This document shows, one piece after another, positions 9,782 to 19,944 of a stretch of 64,000 bases of DNA (within the stretch, counting starts at the first letter, position 1; each line of letters starts with the position of its first letter). The notes under the pieces were generated by a model that saw only the letters and a program-made list of their open reading frames with translations, was not told the DNA's origin and did not search any database. Origin of the DNA: Plotosus lineatus (taxonomy: Eukaryota; Chordata; Actinopteri; Siluriformes; Plotosidae); contig CM045729.1 in assembly GCA_024760905.1 (NCBI GenBank), positions 82,480,050 to 82,544,049 on the forward strand. The letters are read 5' to 3'. A program made the translations under genes and the position numbers.

Positions 9782-9795
9782 ATCCCCTCTTTTTA
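9782..9795 (-). promoter_or_regulatory. Polypurine tract of ERV-1
   Basis: AAAAAGAGGGGATT on the minus strand, immediately before the LTR TG. It corresponds to AAAAGAGGGGAAAC at 23416-23429. Confidence 0.75.
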
Positions 9796-10034
9796 TACTA
9801 TGAAATATGTATAATTTCTGTAGCGGCACGCCGGATCCCTCTCTTTCTTGTGGCATTCCAGAGGTGGTTTTTTCTTCGTGTGGAATGTTGGACACCGTAG
9901 GGAAGAAACCAGGCCGTGGTTGCGCCGAGGCTGGTGCTTGAAGGGCAGGCGGGGGCCCCATCGCCCTTCGCCCACGTACCTCAGGGCTCCGGTAGCCTTC
10001 CCGTCCGGATGTATCCAAGCATTACACACGCACA

Positions 10035-10400
10035 CGACGTATTCTTGGGTCCGTAGTCATCATCGGATGTATCCACATGACGCACTCCCGGGTCCACAGT
10101 CATCGACAGAGGCAGAGGGCAGGCGGGCACATCGGGGTTCGCTGAAGGAACTGGCCAGGACCCAGATTCGAGTCATCAAACACCTAAAAATACAGGGTCC
10201 AAACACACAAACCAACAACAAACATATACATACAGGAACAAGCATGGTTAAATACGGGGTAAACATGCCGAAAAGAGAGTGGGGGAATTCCCAGCCATAG
10301 TTTGGACTTTCGTCGCGTTGCAGTTGGTCCGCTACTTCACGCATTTTTTGTAAGTGGTGTAATTGTCCCGTGCTGGGGTATATACATAACATAGATTTTA
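10035..10400 (-). pseudogene. ERV-1 env remnant: end of transmembrane subunit
   Basis: The minus-strand frame starting at 10392 has a heptad-like stretch with LQKMREVADQL, then a hydrophobic membrane span (FTPYLTMLVPVCICLLLVC, roughly residues 44-62), then CVFGPC and a short cytoplasmic tail. This is the layout of the C-terminal end of a gamma-type retroviral TM subunit. The surface subunit and fusion region are absent. The same CICLLLVCVFGP block occurs in the plus-strand array near 23130-23175. Confidence 0.7.
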
Positions 10401-10569
10401 AATGGGCGTTATCCGACCCGTGTGCGAGAGGATGTGGTGGTGATACTTAGGTATCTGGATCAGGTCAAGACAAGTAAGTCATCCACCCCAGAAGGGCTGG
10501 TATCTCGATACCTGAAAGATAAGTAAATGAGGACAAAAAATTTCACAAATACAAAGTGCACTTAATACA
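10401..10569 (-). other. ERV-1 spacer between integrase and env remnant
   Basis: No coding match seen. Probably what remains of a deletion that removed most of env. Confidence 0.4.
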
Positions 10570-11133
10570 TCATTGCGGACTTTTCTTCAGTCTGGTAGCA
10601 TGGATCCACTGTGGAAAGAGGTCAGTTAGTACGGCGGTATGAGTAACAGCGAGTATCTCCGTGGGCTCACTGTAAGGGGTGTCTCCCAAAGAGGAATTTA
10701 GTTTTGCAAATTTCTTGACCAGCACGTCTCCTACCTTGAAGGCATGAGTGCTTGCATCGGCCGGGACCGAAGTATTCTGATTAGTGCGTTCCCAATAGTC
10801 GTTTAGGACCTTAACAAGGCCCACGGCATACTCGCTCATGTGTATATCTAAATCTTCCGTCCCCAAAGCCTGCTTTCCCTTCCTCCAAGGAGCGGGAAAG
10901 GGTCTCCCCATTACTACTTCGTAAGGAGATAGATTCCCTAAGGCCACCTGCGAGGTCATTCGCAGATCCGCCAAAACCACGGGTAGTACTGAAACCCAAT
11001 TTCTTGATCCAGTGGCGTGCATTGCCTTCCGTAATTTCCCTTTAATTGTTCTGTTTGTTCGTTCCACTATTCCGGAGGACTGAGGGTGATATGGGACATG
11101 GAAACGCCAATTGATCTTTAGTTCTTGGGCCAA
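10570..11133 (-). pseudogene. ERV-1 integrase, end of core and C-terminal domain
   Basis: An open frame of 187 codons. HPQSSGIVERTNRTIK near residues 16-31 carries the catalytic Glu (residue 24) of the D,D-35-E core. The core continues in the same frame upstream, with DKGTPFTSK holding the second catalytic Asp. After VLADLRMT and SPYEVVMGRP the frame enters the C-terminal DNA-binding domain (GDVLVKKF, EILAVTHTAVLTD, WIHATRLKK) and ends in a natural stop. This is the best preserved integrase part in the window. The first catalytic Asp and the zinc domain are missing because a deletion fuses it to the start of RT. Confidence 0.88.
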
Positions 11134-11860
11134 CAGTTGAGTGACTTTTGAGGTGAATGGTGTGCCTTTGTCCGGATGAGCTCGTTAATTTTTCTGAGAT
11201 CCTGTGTCAGACGCCAGGAACCGTCCGGCTTGGGAACCGGGTTCACAGGAATGTTATAAGAGCTTGTGCACGGCACGATGATACCCTTTTCCAGAAGAGA
11301 AGCCAGAATTCCAGAAGAATGGTACCCGACATTTTTTGAGGCGATAAGGGTCGGATGTACACGGGCGAAATGTGCTTCACGGTCGCTTCATACGAGACGC
11401 AGTCCACGTCATTCTTATGTTCTGTCCAAAGATTAGTGGGTAGCGTGTCGAGTACAGGGGGCGAGGTGGCGCACGCCGAATTCACGTCAAAGGGCAAGGG
11501 CTGCGCTTGTAATGATAACAGAGGTGTCGCACGTTTGAATAGTCATGTCATGAGATTTCGAACCCCAGAATGCTCATGAGGTCGCGGCCTAGCAAATTAA
11601 AAGGGCATTCGAACATATGTACAAACGAGTAGGATATTTGCAATTTATCTAGCTCATGGTCATCAGGAAAACATAAAAGAAGGGTCCCCACAGAGCTGAT
11701 AGACCTGGAGGAGACAGCACCCAGGTTGTCCCTGCCTCGGGAGGATAGGCTCGCACCGCTTCGATAAAAAAAAGATATTCTATCCTTTCGAGAACAATAG
11801 GAAGGAGTGGCAGATTGTCATTGCAGGGCGAGTTAAACACTCGGTGCATTAAGCTACAGG
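11134..11860 (-). pseudogene. ERV-1 protease and start of RT, fused to integrase by deletion
   Basis: The minus strand matches the protease reading at 25804-26418: NRVFNSPCN-like opening near 11850 and the NSACA...LDTLPTNLW block near 11410-11480. Then follow a degraded RT opening (PQKMSGTILLEF, and a frame-shifted NPVPKPDGSW-like region near 11225). About 50 bases later the sequence is already in integrase, so RT palm, thumb and RNase H are deleted. Stops and shifts are frequent. Confidence 0.7.
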
Positions 11861-12546
11861 TCAGGGGGTCCCTGTGTCACTGACGGTCAGTCCAGTGTGG
11901 CTTTGGACCTCCGGGAGGCAGTTGCTCAGAAAGGTGGACAAGAACATTGAATTTGGGCCGTCTGCGGCGAGGTCAAATCCCCCGACATGTCGCCAGGTTT
12001 CGGTGAAGCGATTCCAGAAAGAGTTCCCCACGTTTCTGTTTACAGTTAGTGACATGAGAGAGATCGCAAGCTCCTTCCCGTCGCGAGACGAGATAAGACG
12101 TAAATTGCGCGCGCAGGGTTTTTAACGCATCGGGATTATCCCTCCAATAGAGCGATAACGAGTCTGACGACACCCCCCCCCCCCGTCCTCTTCTATTTTT
12201 TTCCTTTTCCTTACTAATTTAGGTTTGGGGACACTCTGAGTCACCTTCTTGGGCTCGAAGAGCTTCTTAAATTGTAACCAATACGAGCGCATCTCATACC
12301 ATTTTACTTGAACCTCCTTCATTCATTCATAATCCCAGGAAGGATTCCCATCATAAATCGGATAAAGCGGATGTCAGAGATCCTGCATCAAAAGTCCCAT
12401 TTTGAGGAAAGTTTGGGACTTGGTCGAGTTCCTCCGTCCATCCGGCTAAATTACTAAGCCATGGTTCAGTCTAATAAGAAAGACCACATCTACATCCATT
12501 CCTTGGGGGTTTCCCCGGGATTAGGCTTTGGGTAGGAATTTCCCAT
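11861..12546 (-). pseudogene. ERV-1 gag remnant
   Basis: The start codon at 12546 lies in the same context as the plus-strand gag at 24283. It opens Met-Gly-Asn-Ser-Tyr-Pro, where Gly2 would be the myristoylation site of a matrix protein. A stop appears within 20 codons. Further in, a capsid-like block SLYWRDNPDALKTLRAQFTSYL (split by me into two overlapping recognisable parts near 12110-12160) has a counterpart near 25250-25310. The region is about half the length of the plus-strand copy, so it has internal deletions, including the nucleocapsid. A run of about 12 C lies near 12172. Confidence 0.65.
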
Positions 12547-12597
12547 TGTTTACCCTCTAACAACAAAAAAAAAATACGTTGGCATACAGGAATACAC

Positions 12598-12765
12598 GTG
12601 CACCTTTTGTATAGCGCTCTCCCCAGATAAACCGTCCCTTCTGAAAAGGGGATAACCGTCCCTTCTGAAAAGGGATTAACCGTCCCTTCGAAAGAAGGGG
12701 ATAACAGACGCTCAGATACTGCTAACCAAGTCATCAAACAAATCTTGTCTTCCCTGATCAAGAGT
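12598..12765 (-). promoter_or_regulatory. ERV-1 untranslated leader with tandem repeats
   Basis: Between PBS and gag there are three copies of a block ending CCGTCCCTTCTGAAAAGG (12628-12702 on the plus strand). Related leader repeats occur at 24085-24170. The splice-donor-like AGGTAAG of the plus-strand leader is not preserved here. Confidence 0.6.
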
Positions 12766-12783
12766 ATCACGTCGGGGTCACCA
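12766..12783 (-). promoter_or_regulatory. Primer binding site of ERV-1, tRNA-Trp type
   Basis: On the minus strand TGGTGACCCCGACGTGAT, 18 bases complementary to the 3' end of vertebrate tRNA-Trp(CCA), the primer class used by avian sarcoma-leukosis viruses. It lies a few bases inside the LTR end CTGACA. Confidence 0.88.
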
Positions 12784-12796
12784 AATTGTCAGGTTT
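12784..12796 (-). repeat. ERV-1 5' LTR, short U5 end cut off by Rex3
   Basis: The last bases of U5 (CGTGCAGAAACCTGACA on the minus strand) match the CGTGCAGG...TTACA end of the LTR at 23430-23970. The rest of this LTR lies beyond the Rex3 insertion, at 15893-16384. Confidence 0.65.
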
Positions 12797-12825
12797 CTGC
12801 ACGGTCATCATCATCACCATCATCA

Positions 12826-13384
12826 TCATCTTCTTCCGCTTAGTCCAGGGTCGGGTCGCGGGGGCAGCAACCTTAGCAAAGAGGTCCAGACATCCCTCTT
12901 CCGAGCTACTTCCTCCAACTCTCCCGGGGGGACACCGAGGCGATCCCAGACAAGCCGAGAGACAGAGTGCCTCCAGCGTGTTCTCGGTCGACCCCGGGGT
13001 CTCTTCCCGGTAGGACATGCCCGAAACACCACACCAGGGAGGCGTCCGGGGGGCATTCTGACCAGATGCCCGAGCCACCTCAACTGGCCCCTCTCAATCT
13101 GCGGATCTACCATAGGGTATGTCTCTAAGGGAAAACCCCGGCACCCGGCGAAGAAAGCTCATTTCAGCCGCTTGTATCCGTGATCTTGTTCTTTCGGTCA
13201 TTATCCAAAGCTCGTGACCATAAGTGAGGGTTGGAACGTAGATCGACTGGTAAATTGAGAGCTTCGCCTTGCGGCTCAGCTCCTTTTTCACCACGACGGA
13301 CCGATACAGGCACCGCTGACCAGCAGAGGCTGCAGCGATCCGTCTGTCGATCTCTCGCTCCATCCTTCCCTCACTCGTAAACAA
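12826..13384 (-). pseudogene. Rex3-like ORF, C-terminal domain
   Basis: Two overlapping frames: 13094-13384 begins MFTSEGRMEREIDRR and contains YGHELWIMTERTRSRIQAAE, and 12826-13113 holds RWLGHLVRMPPGRLPG and RPRGRPRTRW, ending in a proline-rich tail and stop. A frameshift near 13100 separates them. This region follows the RT thumb and ends about 30 bases before the simple 3' tail. Confidence 0.85.
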
Positions 13385-13393
13385 GACCCCAAG

Positions 13394-13915
13394 TTACTTA
13401 AAGTCCTCGACTTGGGGCAGGACCTCATTCCCGACGCGGAGGGTGCATTCCACCATTGTACGACTGAGAACCATGGCCTCGGATTTGGAGGTCCTGATCT
13501 TCATCCCGGCTGCTTCGCACTCAGCTGCAAATCGCTCCAATGAGAGCTGGAGGGCCCGACTTGATGAAGCCAAAAGGACAACATCATCCGCAAAAAGCAG
13601 AGACGATATCCGATGGCCACCAAACCAGAACCCCTCATCGCCTCGACTGCGCCTAGAAATTCTGTCCATAAAAATTATGAACAGAATCGGTGACAAAGGA
13701 CAGCCTTGGCGGACTCCAACTCCCACTGGAAACGAATCCGACCTGCTGTTCCCAATACGGACCAAACTCTGGTGATACAGCGACCGAATAGCTCGTAGCA
13801 ACGGCTCCGCAACGCCGTATTCTCGAAGCAGGCCCCACAAGATCTTTCGAGGGACACGGTCGAAAGCCTTCTCCAAATCCACAAAGCACATGTGGACAGA
13901 TTGGGCAAACTCCAT
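13394..13915 (-). pseudogene. Rex3-like reverse transcriptase, palm and thumb
   Basis: 173 unbroken codons. FVDLEKAFDRVPR (residues 11-23) carries the first catalytic Asp, RQGCPLSPILF is at 69-79, FADD at 108-111 (13583-13594), and a SKSEAMVLS thumb block follows. All catalytic aspartates are intact. The C-terminal domain needs a frame change near 13390 and the fingers need one near 13915. Confidence 0.9.
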
Positions 13916-14526
13916 GCCCCCTCCAGAATCCTGTGGAGCGTATAGAGTTGGTCAAGAGTGCAGCGGCCAGGACGAAAACCACATTGTTCCTCCTGAATCC
14001 GAGGTTCGACTATCGGTCGGATCCTCCTCTCTAGTACCCCTGCATAGACTTTCCCAGGTAGGCTGAGGAGTGTAATTCCCCGATAATTGGAACACACCCT
14101 CCGGTCCCCCTTCTTAAAAATTGGGACCACCACCCCAGTTTGCCAATCCAGAGGTACAGCCCCCGATGACCACGCGATGTTGCAGAGACATGTCAACCAA
14201 GACAGTCCTACAACATCCAGAGCCCTGAGATATTCCGGGCGGATCTCGTCCAACCCCGGAGCTCGACCACCGAGGAGCTTTTTGACAACCTCAGTGACCT
14301 CCACTCCAGTGATGGGCGGACCCTCACGCGAACCCCCAGGGTCTTCCTCTTCCACGGAGGGCGTGTTGGTGGGATTGAGAAGGTCCTCAAAGTATTCCCT
14401 CCACCACTCAACAACAGCCCCAGTCAAGGTAAGCAGCTCCCCACCTCCACTGTAAACAGTGTTTGTGAAGAACTGGTTCCCCCTCCTGAGGCGTCGGATG
14501 GTGGCCCAGAACCTTTTTGAGGCCAA
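13675..14526 (-). pseudogene. Rex3-like linker and RT fingers
   Basis: The open frame starts MASKRFWATIRRLRRG and runs through WWREYFEDLLNPTNTP, KKLLGGRAPGLDEIRPEYL, VVVPIFKKGD, NYRGITLLS and EEQCGFRPGR. After about residue 210 (near 13895) it leaves the RT frame, and the rest of this 283-codon frame is out-of-frame readthrough. It represents the fingers and part of the palm. Confidence 0.87.
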
Positions 14527-15600
14527 CCGATAATCACTCTCCAGGCCCTCACCGAACTCCTCCCACGCCTGCGTTCATCTGCGACAGCCTCGGCTGCAGC
14601 ACGTTTGGCCTGCCTCAGGAGCCCCACAGGCTAATAAAACCCGATAGGCCTCCTTCTTCAGCTGGACGGCCCCCTTCACCGCAGGTGTCCACCACCGGGT
14701 TCGGGGATGGCCGCCACGACAAGCACCGACGACCTTACGGCCACAGCTATGGGCTTCCGCCTCAGCAATTGAGGCACGAAACATGGCCCATTCGGATTCC
14801 ATGTCCCCTGCCTCCTCCGGAACGTGGTTGTAGCTCTGCCGGAGGTGGGAGTTAAAGGCCTCTCGGACAGGGGGCTCTGCCAAACGTTCCCAGCAGACCC
14901 TGATTACACGCTTAGGCCTGCCAGGTCTGGAAGGCAACCTCCCACACCATCGAAGCCAACTCACCACCAGGTAGTGATTGGTAGACAGCTCAGCTCCTCT
15001 CTTCACGACTACAAAGTGAATCATCGAACTGCGACCGAGGGTGTCCTGGTGCCAAGTGCACTTATGGACACCCTTATGTTCGAACATGGTGTTCGTGATA
15101 GACAAACTATGACGAGCACAGAAGTCCAACAACGACACACCATTCAGATTCAGACTGGAGAGGCCGTACCAACCGATCACACCCTTCCAGGTAACACTTT
15201 CGTTGCCCACATGGGCGTTGAAGTCTCCCAAGACAACGAGCGAGTCTCCCGAGGGAGCGTTCTCCAACACCCCCCCAAAGACTCCAAAAAGGGTGGGTAC
15301 TCTGAACTGTCATTTGGTGCATAAGCACAAATAACAGTCAGGACCCGTCCCCCCACCCGAAGACGGAGGGAAGCTACCCTTTCATCAACTGGGGAGAACC
15401 CCAACATTTGGGCACCGAGACGGGGGGCAACAAGAATACCCACACCGGCTCGCCGCTCTCCCCATGAGCAACTCCAGAATAGAAGAAGGTCCAGCCTCTT
15501 TCGAGATGGATGGTTCCAGAGCCCAAGCTATGCATTGAGGAGAGCCCGACTATATCTAGTCGGTATCTCTCCACCTCACGCACCAAATCAGGCTCCTTTC
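14527..15600 (-). pseudogene. Rex3-like endonuclease and linker
   Basis: Endonuclease blocks are read across frames on the minus strand: AGVGILVAPRL near 15440, [24 protein letters not shown] near 15310, [12 protein letters not shown] near 15220-15240, [18 protein letters not shown] near 15105 and [16 protein letters not shown] near 15040. The expected SDHYLVV region reads TNHYLVVSW. The linker ([21 protein letters not shown]) ends near 14640. The catalytic GDFN is intact. At least three indels are needed to join the parts. Confidence 0.85.
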
Positions 15601-15892
15601 CCGCCAGATAGGTGACATTCCATGTCTCAAAGGTCAGAGTAAGTAGCCGAGGATCAGTCCGACAGAACCCATGCCTTTGGCTGCCACCCAACTCACACTG
15701 CATCCGACCCCTAAAACTCCTCCCACGGGTGGTGGGTCCATGGGAGGGCGGACCCATGTCTCCTTTTCGGGCTGGGCCCGGCCAGGCTCCATGGGCATTA
15801 GCCCGACCACCAGGCACTCGCCTTCGAGCCCCTCCCCTGGGCCTGGCTCCAGGAGGGAACCCCGGTGACCCGCGTCCGGGCAAGGGAGACTG
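15600..15892 (-). mobile_element. Rex3-like 5' region
   Basis: GC-rich leader (repeated GGC and CCC runs) followed by the endonuclease opening LTFETWNVTYL near 15620-15650. The 5' end abuts LTR U5 sequence at about 15892. Confidence 0.7.
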
Positions 15893-16384
15893 ATTCCTAT
15901 GTTGTCTCGTGTCTTAGGGGTTTGTTTTGAAGCAACAGACAACGAACCACACGAGTGAAATCAATCTGGTTTCTTCCTCCGCTGCTCATAGTACAATGTG
16001 AGCGTGGGTTATTTATACATGACCACAGAGTAAGAAGAGACAATGTTGGTTAACACCCAGTATGTGGTTCACACCCTTAAGTCATACAATTGTCCTTGGA
16101 CAATTTCAGATTTTATTATCTACATTCCTTCTCCTCCCAAGGGATCTTTCACATGGCCTCACATTGCCATAAAATGAGTTTTTTTTCTACTGCTTAGAGG
16201 GAAGACTCAGGCTGAAACATAAGGTTACTAAAGTTAACGGATGTACAGAGACAATGGAAAAAAAATACAAGTTCTTTTACAGGCATTCATTGTTGGGCTG
16301 GGTTAAACGTCAGTCACCCAGGATCCATGATCCGAGGCCACGCATTTACAAATCCAGGGGCACAATTACATCAAAATTCTTCCA
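15893..16384 (-). repeat. ERV-1 5' LTR, main part
   Basis: On the minus strand it starts TGGAAGAATTTTGATG at 16384, matching TGTAAGAATTTTGATG at 23430, and keeps the next block through GTGACTGACGTTTAACCCAGC. The R/U5 blocks (GTGTGGTTCGTTGTCTGTTGC near 15940-15960, split here by one change) also match. The middle of U3 is different from both the ERV-1 3' LTR and the 23.4-kb LTR. TATAAATA (15 bases upstream of a degraded poly(A) region) lies near 16008-16016. It was split by the Rex3 LINE. Confidence 0.75.
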
Positions 16385-16419
16385 GGCACCTTGGAACAAC
16401 AAATGAATACTCTGGATAT

Positions 16420-16990
16420 TGTGCTTGACCGGTGAAGGCACATTTGACTGTGAACCTTGATGCGTTTGGCAAAGGTCAAATATTTAGGACATGTGGTCGG
16501 AGAAGGACTCGTTTCTCCAAACGACGCAACGGTCTCTGCAGTTCTGGATATGCCGAACCCTACAATCAAGTGAGAAGTTTGACGGTTCCTCATCATTTTC
16601 GGACACTCCATTAAATTTTGGCCCACCTTTGCTTCCGTGGCTGCCCTTGTGAGTAGTAACAGCCCTACTCAAGAAGAGAACACAATTCACCTGGACAAAC
16701 GACTGTAGCTGGGTGTTGCTGACATTAAAGTCAATGTTGTGTGACCACCTCGTTTGGCAGGACCTCGATTTGACCCTCCCTTTTCGCATGCTGGACTCGA
16801 CCACCCCGTCAGCGACTTTTCTGGAAGTTCAACCGTCATCAGATCAACTATTCAACTGTTGAAAAGGAAGTGCTGGGTCGAGTCCGGAACAGGGAAGGAA
16901 CAGGCTCCACAGAACATAGCCTTAAATTTCATTGACAGTGTGAAAGACAAGAACAAACAGGTCTTTAGATGGAGTCTTCACTAAAGCAGT
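16420..16990 (+). mobile_element. Ty3/Gypsy pol remnant: RT thumb to RNase H
   Basis: Plus-strand blocks in several frames match fish Ty3/Gypsy pol: AHLTVNLDAFGK near 16436-16470, a YLGHVVGEG-like block near 16480-16510, AVLDMPNPT near 16535-16565, then GPRFDPPF and LDHPVSDFS near 16757-16825 and a NYSTVEKEVL-like block near 16848-16875. The order (connection with YLGH, tether, RNase H opening, FSRK) is right for the family. Stops and indels are abundant, and no LTRs are found next to it. Confidence 0.65.
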
Positions 16991-17646
16991 TTAATCGGCT
17001 GACATTGCATCCAATGGGCCAAGAAAATGTGATTTGCTGCTGCTCTGTCATGTGTTTGAATATTTAAAGGAGTGAACTCTGTATGTTAATATGATTCCAG
17101 GTGTTTTGGATAATGTTGTTACGTATTGTTATGTCTCTTTTTCAGATTTGGGCGATGGCGAATTTCTACATGTTCTCATATTGCAAATTTCTGCTTTTCT
17201 TTTTGAGGGGGGCGTATTATAAAACTGGGTATAATCGGGAGATTTTTACCAGTTAAGATTTATAAAGTTTCCTGTTCATGGTGAATTTACGGCCATTTTG
17301 AATTTCCTCGGCTCTGTTCGGCAAATTTTGTTTTTGTCAGTTTCACATTTTGCATTGTATTGTTGATACAATACATTACAATACATAGATTGATATCTGT
17401 GGTGTGAAATTATTCATTAGCAGTTGGCTCACAGACTTGACTTGGTTTAGCCCTAAATGAACAACTTCTGGAATAAATCCCCAAAGTTCATGAAACACTA
17501 ATTATCGGCAGTCTTCCCGAGGTTTGTAATTTTCATGCTTCGTTGTAAAGTTTTCAAGTTATTGTAATTGACTGCATTGTGTTCGTCAGGTCGTCAGCTT
17601 TATTTTGATGTCTCGTTTAATGACGCTACAACCTGGCGATTGTGCT
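16991..17646. other. Unassigned AT-rich interval
   Basis: Nothing recognisable. Could include degraded 3' sequence of the Gypsy element. It ends at the TA dinucleotide next to the Tc1 terminus. Confidence 0.4.
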
Positions 17647-17647
17647 A

Positions 17648-18205
17648 CAGTGGTATGAAAAAATATCTGAATCTTTTTGAATTGTGAGAAAACATTTCTG
17701 CATAAAATCATTATTAAATGTGATCTGATCTTTGTCAAAATCACACAGATGAAAAAAACTGTCAACGTAAACTAAAATCACCCAAACGTTTATACACAGC
17801 ATAAGAAGAGAAGGGGGAGAATCAGAAACTGAACCATCACAGAATATTTTGTGCGCCCCCCCTGGCAGCAATAACTTAAACCAGACGCCTCATGGAGCTG
17901 CTGATCAGTCTGGCACATTGATCAGGACTAATCTTGGCCCATTCTTCTTTACAAAGTTCAGTCAGATTCCTGGGATGTCTGGCATGAATCGTTGTCTTGA
18001 GGTCATGAGGTCTTGTCTTGAGGTCATGCCACAGCATTTCAATGGGGTTCAAGTTTGTACTTTGACTTGACCACTCCAAAACACCGATTTTGTTCTCCTG
18101 AAACCATTTTGAAGTTGCTTCACTTCTGTTTTTTGGATCATTGTCTTGTTGCAGCATCCATCATCTTTTTCGCTTCAACTGTCTGACAGACGGCCTCAGG
18201 TTTTC
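17648..18205 (-). mobile_element. Tc1-like DNA transposon, 3' half
   Basis: The left edge CAGTGGTATGAAAAAATATC preceded by TA (17646-17647) matches the terminal inverted repeat of widespread fish Tc1-like elements. The transposase 3' half follows on the minus strand. The right part is lost where the sequence joins a family A LINE at about 18205, so the other terminal repeat is missing and the copy cannot move. Confidence 0.8.
17876..18157 (-). pseudogene. Tc1-like transposase, catalytic C-terminal part
   Basis: 93 codons in the cut-and-paste transposase family with a DD34E triad. QQDNDPK at residues 3-9 carries the second Asp. NLNPIEMLWHDLK near 34-46 carries the Glu. The spacing fits DD34E. 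A 12-base duplication (coding a second HDLK) follows the Glu, a departure from the family. The frame continues a few codons beyond into an AAxGG block by frameshift. The DNA-binding domain and first Asp are absent. Confidence 0.8.
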
Positions 18206-19165
18206 CTGCAAAAAACTTTTGAATTAAATTTTACCTTCTTGAACTTCTTCACCTTCTTCACTATCAGCGTCATCCTGCATACGACCAGCCAATGCTGTTT
18301 GACAACACTCTCACCCACGACTACCTTGCAGTCACTGACTTCCTTCAAATTACATCGCCGACACAAGATGTAGTCCACCTGTGTGCTCCTGCCGCTGCTT
18401 TTATAAGTCACCCTATGCTCCTGTTTCTTCTGGAAGAAAGTATTCACCACAGCCATTTCCATCCATTTTGCAAAATCGATCAACACCTGTCCTTCTGTAT
18501 TCCTGTCCTGGACACCAAACCTGCCCATCACTTCCTCGTCCCCTCTGTTGCCTGCACCAACATGTCCATTGAAGTCTGCACCAATGACCACTCTTTCACC
18601 TCTTGGGGGTACTCTGCATCACTTCATCGAACTCCCTCCAGAATCTCTCCTTCTCTTCTAGCTCACATCCTGCCTGTGGGGCATAAGCACTGAGCACCAC
18701 ACCTTCAATTTCTAACTTGAGATTCATCTCTCTGTCTGACATTCTTTTTACTTCTCGAACATTCCTGACAAACCCCTCCTTCCTTCGTCCCATCCACACC
18801 ATGCTTCAACCCTGCTCCGAAGCTTTGCGACCTTTCCACCTGGTATGCTAAACACACAGCACCTTCCTCCTCTGCATCATGTCAGCCAGCTCTCTCCCTT
18901 TTCTTTGCATAGTTCCCTATGCAAGTCATAGACTCAGTCATTAGTCATAGTCCTAGTCAGCCTTTCCTCTTCTCTCTCTGTCTGCAGCATGCCTCCCGCC
19001 TCTCCTTCTTCGACTTATTCGACCAACAGTCGTACAAATTTCCATCAAAAGATTTGCATCATAAAAATTTCGCATTGGTTTTACGTCGGCTGTCCTTCCT
19101 GACACAACCCTCGGCTTGGGACCGGCATGAGAAGGAGAGACACTGGTTCGTGCTGAAAATTGTTG
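18206..19165 (-). mobile_element. Family A LINE, 5' half (copy A3)
   Basis: Minus strand: 5'UTR (the TGCCGGTCCCAAG and GAAGGACAGCC blocks near 19080-19140), endonuclease start region near 18900, the MVIGADFNGHVGAGN block at 18591, VDYILCRRCNLKEVSDCKVVV near 18320-18385 and the start of the linker. The frame at 18196-18591 is 131 codons and holds the catalytic DFN and DYIL motifs. The copy breaks at the Tc1 fragment. Confidence 0.8.
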
Positions 19166-19944
19166 ATACTGTGTTCACCTTGATCAAATTGTCCTGGGGA
19201 GGTTGAGAAGTTGTACAGCATGATGTACGCATCACCATCATAAAGCTAAAGCGAACGCTAAAGCACTAAAGCGAAGACAAAGCGCGAAAGCTGAGCTCAA
19301 GTACGAGCACCGCTGTAAATACCTTGAACGATGATGTCATGAGCCACTTCCGAAAGATTTTAAAAAGAAGGCAGAAATGTGAATAAAGATGAGTCGTCCA
19401 TGCAAAGTGGGAGCAAAGGAAAAAACACCTTTGGCTGATTTACCTGAAGCGTTTTGGAAGGAAATCCACTTTCCTCTCTCCCGGTCTGTTTTGGTACGGG
19501 ATACGCCTCTCTGATTTTCCAATATTTGCATATGATAACTGCTAACCACAACAAATGTGTAAATTCTTTATTGTTCTTATGCTTTCACTGCACTATTTTT
19601 TATTGTGTTATGGTCTCTCACAAAAGAGTTGTGCATTGAAATGCGCTTTAGAGATTGCTAAATACACACACCTAATTTCATTTAATCATGGGCTCTAACG
19701 ATGATCTCTCTGGCTCTCAGCTCCATGCTCCAGCAGTTCCCGCTTCAGTTTGATTTCTGATTTTCTCCGCATTTCTTACAGTGACTACGATTTCTTCGTG
19801 CTCTCGAGCCATCACTCTGAACAATAATCACCCGTTTTTATAGATGAGTCTCTCACAACACAACCCATTACATAGGTCTGTATTCAAACAGCGCTTCTAG
19901 TTTTTTAGACCGACACCTGCAAGGACTTCAATAAACGTCACATG
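19166..19944. other. Unassigned interval
   Basis: A short degenerate array of AAAGC/CTAAAGCG units lies at about 19240-19300. Nothing else recognised. Confidence 0.45.

Larger units (their letters stand above)
12797..15892 (-). mobile_element. Near full-length Rex3-like (RTE) LINE
   Basis: About 3.1 kb on the minus strand, with endonuclease, linker, RT, C-terminal domain and a short ATGATG 3' tail (12797-12835 on the plus strand). Domain order, the motifs EEQCGFRPGRCTLDQL, FVDLEKAFDRVPR, RQGCPLSPILF, FADD and GHLVRMPPGRLP, and the satellite-like tail all fit teleost Rex3. It sits inside U5 of the ERV-1 5' LTR, so it is younger than that provirus. Frameshifts split the ORF into at least six pieces. 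No clear target-site duplication is visible. Confidence 0.88.

Noticed and set aside
12766..12783. Could be the 3' end of a tRNA-Trp gene.
   Set aside because: No cloverleaf upstream, and it sits exactly at an LTR edge in all three occurrences, so it is a primer binding site.
14824..15324. A 166-codon plus-strand frame.
   Set aside because: Lies antisense to the Rex3-like endonuclease, which explains the region on the other strand.
15612..15893. GC-rich plus-strand frame of 93 codons, Pro/Arg rich.
   Set aside because: Antisense of the Rex3 GC-rich leader; composition alone explains the lack of stops.
9189..16389. A 5-base target-site duplication around ERV-1.
   Set aside because: AATGG on the left and GGCAC on the right do not match.
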